From positions 1,116,001 to 1,180,000 of the forward strand of contig JAJJXM010000003.1 in assembly GCA_024516155.1 (NCBI GenBank): a DNA stretch of 64,000 nucleotides, read 5' to 3'. Position numbers and translations under genes: made by a program. A model generated the notes under the pieces. That model did no database searches and had not been told where the DNA came from. It saw only the letters and a list, made by a program, of their open reading frames with translations. The DNA is from Pyronema omphalodes (lineage: Eukaryota; Ascomycota; Pezizomycetes; Pezizales; Pyronemataceae). Shown here piece after piece: positions 56,001-64,000 of this stretch (its first letter is position 1; the number at the start of each line of letters is the position of its first letter).

Positions 56001-56193
56001 GTTCAGGTTCAGGTTCAGGTTCAGGTTCAGGTTCAGGTTCAGGTTCAGGTTCAGGTTCAGGTTCAGGTTCAGGTTCAGGTTCAGGTTCAGGTTCAGGTTC
56101 AGGTTCAGGTTCAGGTTCAGGTTCAGGTTCAGGTTCAGGTTCAGGTTCAGGTTCAGGTTCAGGTTCAGGTTCAGGTTCAGGTTCAGGTTCAGG
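56001..56193. repeat. TTCAGG hexamer array
   Basis: About 32 nearly perfect units of AGGTTC. It is open in several frames only because the period is a multiple of three. Confidence 0.95.
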
Positions 56194-56204
56194 TGCATGC
56201 AGCA

Positions 56205-56222
56205 GGGGGGGGGGGGGGGGGG
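56205..56222. repeat. Poly-G tract (18 G)
   Basis: Uninterrupted G run about 10 bases after the TTCAGG array. Confidence 0.8.
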
Positions 56223-56381
56223 TTTCATTCTGAAATAGTTGATTATCTAGGTAGGTAGGTACCTATGGTGGTTTGATATTTATGTTGCTGTTGCTTAGTA
56301 AGGTAGCATAGTACAGTTCCAGTAGAGATACTTCTTCTTCTTCTATGTAGTTCCCTTGGTATTTCAACCACCTATATCTCC

Positions 56382-56491
56382 AACCATTCCAACCATTCCA
56401 ACCATTCCAACCATTCCAACCATTCCAACCATTCCAACCATTCCAACCATTCCAACCATTCCAACCATTCCAACCATTCCAACCATTCCAA
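56382..56491. repeat. AACCATTCC nonamer array
   Basis: About 12 perfect 9-bp units. On the minus strand they read as Trp-Asn-Gly repeats, which I treat as chance. Confidence 0.95.
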
Positions 56492-56947
56492 CGCACCCGA
56501 CCTTTCTCCAGAAATATCATAACCCATAGTAAAAAAACATTCGCTTTATAGTGACTATTCATGACCGCCCTCAGTCACGCATAGTCTCCTGCGGTCTATC
56601 TGGTTCATGGTGCCTCGAAGAGCCAACCCTGGTTCTGCTACAGAACTGGACCGTAAATAGTGGTTGGTTAGTAGGACTGGACTGGATGGGCCATGTCGAA
56701 CTTTGTTTGTAACGTTGCGTATTGTATATTGTGTCAAAGTATCTCTATGAGCGACACTCATTATCACCACGTCATTGTCACATCACCACGTCGTCACATC
56801 ACCACACCACACCACACCAAAGCGCCAATTACAACTTCCCTTTACACAGGAACAAAATAATATCAACAAACCACAGGGTATCATTACAGTTTTTTTTATT
56901 AACTATGCATAATCTCATAACCACGCAACATTCCCCATGCAACACGC

Positions 56948-57893
56948 TTACTGAGAAGCCTTAGCACTATCAATAATAGGCAAGAAAGTCTCAGCCTTAA
57001 GGGAAGCGCCTCCAACCAAGAAACCATCAATATCCTTCTGTTTCGCAAGCTCATCCGAGTTCTTGTTGTTAACAGATCCACCGTAAAGGATTCTAGTAGC
57101 ATCCGCAACCGACTGGGAGATAGTCTGTAACCAAGCTCTAATCTCCTCATGAGTATCCTGAGCCTGCTGGGTAGTAGCAGTCTTTCCAGTTCCAATAGCC
57201 CAAACGGGTTCATAAGCAATAACGATCTTCTCCCACTTGCTGACAAGGTCCGCTTTCTCAAGGGCCTTCTGAACAGCACCAAGCTGTCCGGTGACAACTT
57301 CCTTAGTACGGTTCTCGACGAAGCGCTGGTGCTCAGTCTCTCCACAGCACAAGATGACAGAAAGACCCTTCTTCAAAGCATCGACAGTTTTCTCGGCAAC
57401 AATCTCATCGGTTTCTCCGTAGATAGAACGACGCTCAGAGTGGCCGAGGATAGTCCATTCGATTCCGACGTCGAGGAGGTGCTCGGCGGCAATTTCTCCG
57501 GTGAAGGCTCCGAGGGATTTTCCGGAGATGTTCTGGGCTGCAACCTTGACCTTGGAGTTGTTGGCCTCGACGATGGATTGCGCTTCGAGGAGGTAGAGAG
57601 CGGGGGGAGAAATCACGACATCTATATTTACAGGGTGGCTCTGTTAGTAATTGTTTCTGTATAACAAAAGAATAGATAAAGGAATCCATGGACATACCAG
57701 CAGAGGTCTCGTGCTTGGAAATAGCAGCAACAAGGTCCTTAAGAGCAGCCTTGTTAAGGTTTGACTTGAAGTTTCCTCCAATGAAGAAAGTGCGAGCAGC
57801 GGCCTTTTTGTTCAAAGGTGTAAGCATATCGTGTACCATTTTGATTCTTTCGGTAGCATTTGAGTTTTGCTGAATAGGGTTTTCACAAACCAT
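56948..57893 (-). CDS. tpi1: Triosephosphate isomerase
   Basis: Interconverts dihydroxyacetone phosphate and glyceraldehyde 3-phosphate in glycolysis. Two exons, 57893-57698 and 57621-56948, with a 76-nt intron; 289 aa. The catalytic set is present: Lys43 in GGNFK, His126 in GHSERR, Glu203 in AYEPVWAIGTGKT (loop 6) and the YGGSV phosphate-binding motif near the C-terminus. The protein is about 40 residues longer than usual TPI because of an N-terminal extension before ARTFFIGGNFK. The ATG at 57893 has a good AAAATGG context, but in-frame Met19 and Met23 could also start translation. The usual NWKMNG reads NFKSNL, and the helix after CCGE also differs from common TPI. It might therefore be a paralogue acting on a related substrate, though the full active site favours a real TPI. 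Confidence 0.9.
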
Positions 57894-58544
57894 TTTGAAT
57901 ATTGTTATTGAAGTGTAGTGTTGATTGTCGATGGTATCGGATGATGGAGCGAGCCCTTGACGAAGAAGGCGGGAAGTGGGGTTGATATATGCCTTGTGAG
58001 TATAGTGAGGGGCATCCCCACTCAATCCCTGCTTTCCACAGCGGGTTCCGGAGAGCTCAGCGACGTTGGCCAAGCCAGCCGAGGCCCGATGTTCCGTCCT
58101 TCGGCGACATTTGGAGGTTTGGAGGGGGTTGCAAACGGGGGGAGTGCCGATTCCGTGTGGCCGCGCCGATCAGCTCCACAGTGCCGCCTCAAAATACCCG
58201 CAGGCTGAGGCTTTGTCTCACCGAAGTTACGAAGATCCCCGATGTTAGTTACCCGATCATCAAATATGCTTCCGAAAACAACTCCGGCCGAAGGGGAATG
58301 ATTGTTTTGAGCACAATAAAATAAAGTACTTGTAATTTTCAGAAAACACACTACTAAGTCTACACCAAATTCTGTAACTAGTAACCGAGCACGCAACTGC
58401 AAGTCAAAATAATGCGACAATCTTTCTAACAAATCCATCATCGTCAAATCCGTCCATCCACCAAGCTCCTACCATTACACCCAAACTCCTGTTGCTCTAA
58501 TCTAGAAAGAATTAAAGAAGCACAAACAACTCCTCCCCGGCTAT
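57894..58544. other. Intergenic: TPI promoter and downstream region of the Kes1-like gene
   Basis: 650 bases. A GC-rich part (58020-58230) with an imperfect inverted GCCTCA...TGAGGC pair near 58187-58210 is the likely TPI upstream activating region. No ORF with family features. Confidence 0.5.
57985..57990 (-). promoter_or_regulatory. Possible TATA element of the TPI gene
   Basis: GCATATATC on the minus strand about 95 bases upstream of the ATG. Position and sequence fit a core promoter of a highly expressed glycolytic gene; inference only. Confidence 0.35.
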
Positions 58545-60603
58545 CTACGATGACGTAGTAGGGTGAGCCTTAGCGAATTTTGCCTCGTCAAACACCCACA
58601 TTCCACCGGTCTTTTCCGCCTCCGCAATAATATCCGTCTTTGCTGCAAGCTTAGTGAACTCAGGGTCCTCCTCAACTCTGTTAAAGTAGCGACGTTCCCA
58701 CTCGCGGTTCTCCTCCTTCTCCTTCTTACGCATCTCACGCTGCTCGTTCTCAATCTTGCTCTTCTCGGTACCAGTAGTCTCCATATCACCACGGATAATA
58801 GCTTCCTGAACCTTCTGCCATGCCCGACGGGACTCAAGAGGGTCTTGCTCCTCGATGGGGGCGATGTAGAGAGGGGTAACCTTTGCGGCCTTGCAGTCGA
58901 ATGTCTCAATCTATCGGGAAGCCACGTAAGCGGGAAGATCTCAGGTTACACAGAAGCACGAGATGACTTACCTCGTTCTTTCCCTTTCCTTCGTTGATGG
59001 TGAACTTATCCGTCCACTGTCCAGAGATGTTGTATAGTACGTCCTTACTTCCAGTCTTGGTAAGAGTAGCCGTGAAGGAGTTCTTCTTTCCAGAGATCCA
59101 TCCCTTTCCACTGTAGTCGATAGTAGCGGTGTAGCCGGAGGAAGAGGTGATGATGGTGCTCTTGTTAAGCTCGACGTAGGGCGATCCCATAATCAGACCC
59201 TCGATATGAAGGGAAGGAAGGGTGATGAGGTCTATAATAATCAGCAACCCACTCTCCTAATACCACCAAGGTACCCACAGGTCTCGTCAAACTCCTTCAA
59301 GTAGTACTTGGCGTGTCCAACCTGTTTAACGGAGATGTATCCCTTGGAAAAGGAGGCCTTCTGGCCGTTGTAACCGGTGAGCTTGACGCCGTTCTTTTCG
59401 TTGAGGATCGCGTAGGCGGTGACAGGCGGGTGGTGGCTGTTTTCGCGTCAGTCAAGCTCTGTAAGTAGCTTTCCTTCTCCTCGAGTCCGGGGAGCGAGGC
59501 GAGGCGAGGCGAAGCGCAGCGCAGCGGAGCCACAAACATCCGCAACAGCAGCAACAACATACCTAACTTGCTCAGAAATAAGTTTAGTCTCACCAACCTC
59601 ACCATCATTCTTCCAAGTTCCAAGGAAAAGCTCTCCAAGGAAGGGGTTAAGGGGTTTCTTCTCAGATCCTCTGTCGTAGATTTTCTATTAGCCTCATTTT
59701 CCTTCTTTTCTTGCTGCGAGCCTTGCGAGCTTCGCGAACCGTGGATGCAGGGGGTGCAGAGTCTCCAAACCAGGAACACCTACAACTTCTCACTCCTGCT
59801 AGAATACTGCTGTTTCAGCGTCGACAAAAACCATTTCAAAACCGCCAGAGCACGTTTCTGTGCATCTTTTTCATGAGCCGGAGCCACGAAGATTTCCGGA
59901 TGTTCCGCCTATTCGGTTTATATTATATCAGCAAACTGCAATTGCAATGTGTCCTCTTTCACCCCGTCTCTTCGTCTGTGCACTTTCCCAGGGATAACTA
60001 TAAACTCACCCAGTACCCAGAATACTCCGTCAATGAAGTCGAGGAAAGAATAAACGGCTGTGTGTGTAAATATCGTCAGCTATCCCGTAACCCCATTTCC
60101 TCTGCAAGCCCGGTCGCGCCAAATAACAAAACTAGCTATCAGCCCTGTAGAAGCCCGTGATACTTGGACCGCGGACGGACCATATCAAGTCCGTGTATCT
60201 CCGGCTTCCAGTAACGATAAGGCTCTTGTCTCGTCTTGTCTGTAGCCATCCATCTCTTCTCTCCACTCCTCACAACCGCATCTCCAGCTCTCGAAAATCA
60301 GGGGGGAGGGGGGGGGGGAGAGGGGGGGGGGGGGGGGGGGGGGGAGGGGGCAACAGAACATACCGGAGCCGTCAAACTCGCCAAATCACCACTGAAGCTA
60401 GTAATAGACTATATACAACAACTTCATTAGCCACCTCTATCCCATATCTCCAGTCTGCAACCCCCAATATCTCCAGTCTGCAACCAATATCTCTCCTAGG
60501 CGGAACAACAGGAGATACCAGGGCAGGAAAAACGAACCTTCATAAACGACGACCAAGAACTCTTAGATTGAGCCGGGACATTTGCACCTTCTTGGGATGA
60601 CAT
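58545..60603 (-). CDS. kes1: Oxysterol-binding protein, Kes1/Osh4 type
   Basis: Lipid transfer protein that exchanges sterol and PI4P between membranes. Eight exons: 60603-60538, 60408-60364, 60057-60010, 59908-59784, 59670-59563, 59436-59279, 59231-58972, 58910-58545. The frame closes to 391 aa. It is a short, ORD-only protein without PH or ankyrin domains, somewhat shorter than yeast Kes1. It opens with a [24 protein letters not shown] lid region. [13 protein letters not shown] starts at residue 96, and the family signature EQVSHHPP is at 128-135, split by a 126-nt intron. Then come [26 protein letters not shown] and DPLESRRAW, and a charged C-terminal helix ([20 protein letters not shown]). 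Intron 2 (306 nt) contains long G-runs at 60301-60355, whose length may be unreliable. Exon limits are inferred from GT-AG sites and homology words and fit exactly. Confidence 0.9.
60301..60355. repeat. G-rich tract in intron 2 of the Kes1-like gene
   Basis: Nearly pure G with single A interruptions on the plus strand, so C-rich in the transcript. It could form a quadruplex on the non-template DNA strand. Confidence 0.8.
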
Positions 60604-61537
60604 GTTGTAGTTTCGTTGCGTTTATTCTTGGGGGTTGTAGGTTGTAGGTTGTCGGTTGTAGGTTGTAGTTTCTTTCGCTATTCGAGGTTCCTTCGGTGTT
60701 CGAGGTTCGGGGTTTCGCGGGTTCGAGTGAGTTTCTTTCGGGGTTTCTTTCGGTGTTCGGTGTTCGAGTTTCGAGTGTTCCTTCAGTATTCGCAATCTAC
60801 TTCTTTCTTCCACCTCAATAATTTCCGTTCTAGCTTCGGTCGTGATATATAGCCGACGAAGATAACTTGTACGTTTGTATAGCTATCGTGATCCCGCAGT
60901 GATTCGTCTGATTCAAGTTCAAGTTCAAGTTCCGGTGACGAGAAGAAGAAGAAGAAGAGAGGAGAGAGAAGAGAGAGAAGAGGGAGTTCAGAACAAAGCT
61001 TGATAAGAAGAAGTATAGTTAGTAAGTTTAGTTGGTCTTGTGTCTCTCCGGGGGGGATGGGTTACCTCAGCGTGTATGTATGTACCGTACTACAGTCGAG
61101 GTGTACTCTTTACTGGGAAGGGGGCATACGAATCGACCGGCAGTGGGGAAGCCAAGCCAAGCCTATTGTATCATACCGTGGTTTACGTCACCGGGACGGG
61201 GCAGGCAAGACAAGACACTTGACTTGACTTGACCCTGGGTCGGTTTATCATAAGCTGGGATGTCTTGCGGCCTGCCTGTATTCCAATTTCCAGGCTTTCG
61301 CTTCGCATCTACTTCGCATCTGCTTCGGGACTTGTTTTTTTTTGTTTTGTTTCACAAGTACATAATGAAAAGCGGGGTTCCATCTGTTTGAGTGTTGTTG
61401 GTTCCTGAGACTTGATTTTTTCTTTGTTGCCTCTTTCCAAATAAAATAATTAATTTTTACATAGATATCTCGTTTCATGCGCCATTAAACAAAAACCAAA
61501 TAACAAGTTCGCTCCCGCCCGCCAAAATCAAATCCTC
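60604..61537. other. Intergenic: Kes1-like promoter and PGM downstream region
   Basis: GGTTGTAGGTTGTCGG and GTTCGAGGTTTCG-type short repeats at 60630-60790 and a GAAGAA/GAGAGA purine stretch at 60940-60985. The ACTTGACTTGACTTG run is at 61207-61221. No supported gene. Confidence 0.5.
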
Positions 61538-63557
<2,020 letters not shown>

Positions 63558-63683
63558 GATGACGTGTGTGGGGTAATTTCCAAACAGAAGCTTCACTCAA
63601 ACAAAAAACGACGGTGAACAGGGAAATTGCTGAAGCTTTTGTTGCGATGAAAGGGCGATGGGGAAAAAGGGAGATGGCAGAAG

Positions 63684-63693
63684 ATAGATATAT
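63684..63693 (-). promoter_or_regulatory. Possible TATA element of the PGM gene
   Basis: TATATCTATC on the minus strand about 130 bases upstream of the ATG; inference only. Confidence 0.3.
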
Positions 63694-63781
63694 GACAGAT
63701 GACAGTTAGCTCTCAGCTGCTGCTTGATTGATCAGGCCAGATTGGGGGAAGCGGAACGGCAGTGTGAGGGGTATGGGATCC

Positions 63782-64000
63782 CTAATAATTCTTAGCGGTC
63801 AAAAAATGGATGTGTTGAATTGCGGGTTGACCTGTCTTCCTCAATGCAGCCATGACGCCAGACAAGCCTGGGGCCTTGGCACGACAGATCTCGTTTTCTT
63901 GCATTGGACAATTCGACAGACAGGGCGATCTTGTGGAGTTCTGGAAGACTGGAACGGAAATGTTGCCACAGAGACAAGTTTGCAAGATGTTTTGCGGGAT
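63782..64000 (-). CDS. Possible WSC-domain protein, 3' end
   Basis: The minus-strand frame is open from the right edge to a TAG at 63782-63784, about 72 codons. Cysteine spacing resembles the second half of a WSC carbohydrate-binding domain: CLCGN, then C and C in RSPCLSNC, then NEIC followed by GLSGV. WSC domains occur in secreted or membrane-anchored wall sensors and enzymes. The stretch after it does not look conserved, so the true 3' end may use an intron, or this may be a decayed fragment. It lies 225 bases upstream of the phosphoglucomutase start, on the same strand. Confidence 0.35.
   Translation of the reverse strand: MPQNILQTCLCGNISVPVFQNSTRSPCLSNCPMQENEICRAKAPGLSGVMAALRKTGQPAIQHIHFLTAKNY

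Larger units (their letters stand above)
53521..56947. other. Microsatellite-rich intergenic region
   Basis: No supported gene. It contains, in order, a 21-G tract (53639-53659), a 7-mer array (54711-54850), CACTACTCCCCAC runs (55270-55370), an ATCAAT/ATCAAC run (55381-55450), a TATC run (55625-55649), a T7A array (55738-55842), a TTCAGG hexamer array (56001-56193), an 18-G tract (56205-56222) and a 9-mer array (56382-56491). ORFs over these arrays encode only dipeptide or tripeptide repeats. Confidence 0.75.

Noticed and set aside
55874..56258. ORFs encoding Val-Gln, Gly-Ser, Phe-Arg or Leu-Asn dipeptide repeats
   Set aside because: They are open in four frames at once because a hexamer array has no stops; no conserved flanking protein sequence.
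56263..56562. Minus-strand ORF with Trp-Asn-Gly repeats
   Set aside because: Produced by the 9-bp AACCATTCC array; no domain on either side.

Overview
The window is nuclear DNA of a filamentous ascomycete (Pezizomycotina). This rests on many short GT-AG introns (about 47-129 nt) with CTAAC/CTGAC-like branch points, an AmdX-like transcription factor, a LaeA-type methyltransferase, a mitochondrial Lon protease, and Tad-like LINE and Ty3/Gypsy chromodomain retrotransposons. The class cannot be fixed from sequence alone. Long gene-free intergenic stretches (up to 9 kb) full of microsatellites and G-tracts suggest a relaxed genome, possibly an early-diverging class.

Layout. 1-1558: 3' part of a fungal transcription factor. 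5486-9367: mitochondrial Lon/Pim1, five exons. 9368-18208: gene-free. 18209-20954: kinase-like protein with degenerate active-site motifs. 24694-26518 (minus): methyltransferase that appears only after assembling ten small exons. 28461-53520: accessory block. 56948-57893, 58545-60603 and 61538-63557 (all minus): triosephosphate isomerase, a Kes1/Osh4-type oxysterol-binding protein (eight exons) and phosphoglucomutase (seven exons). The right edge holds the 3' end of a possible WSC-domain gene.

The accessory block is a three-level transposon nest whose boundaries can be read to the base. A LINE of about 6.0 kb (minus strand, 28996-51328, 14-bp target duplication) was entered by a chromodomain Gypsy element (29784-46078, LTRs 1358 bp, target duplication GCCAG). 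That element was then entered in its gag gene by a second Gypsy element (32317-39713, minus strand, LTRs 1140 bp, target duplication TCAAC). A second, uninterrupted copy of the LINE target lies 1.3 kb beyond the nest (52814-53520) and acts as an internal empty-site control. LTR pairs differ by only one and about two bases, so the Gypsy insertions are recent.

The most unusual material is (i) the U3 of the inner Gypsy LTR, which combines telomere-like CCTAA motifs, four CACGTG boxes, two GATA-type palindromes and a 21-bp GC-rich tandem repeat; and (ii) a 51.69-52.79 kb spacer made of an AAACACC array followed by a cluster of hairpins built on related GTTTA/TAAAC words, including a perfect 34-bp palindrome. 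I found no CRISPR array, no recognisable tRNA or rRNA gene and no secondary-metabolite cluster. The host genes are mostly housekeeping: TPI and phosphoglucomutase in sugar phosphate metabolism, Lon in mitochondrial proteostasis, Kes1-like in lipid transport. Nothing suggests an operon-like functional unit. All exon models are my manual reading and rest on frame closure plus family motifs.
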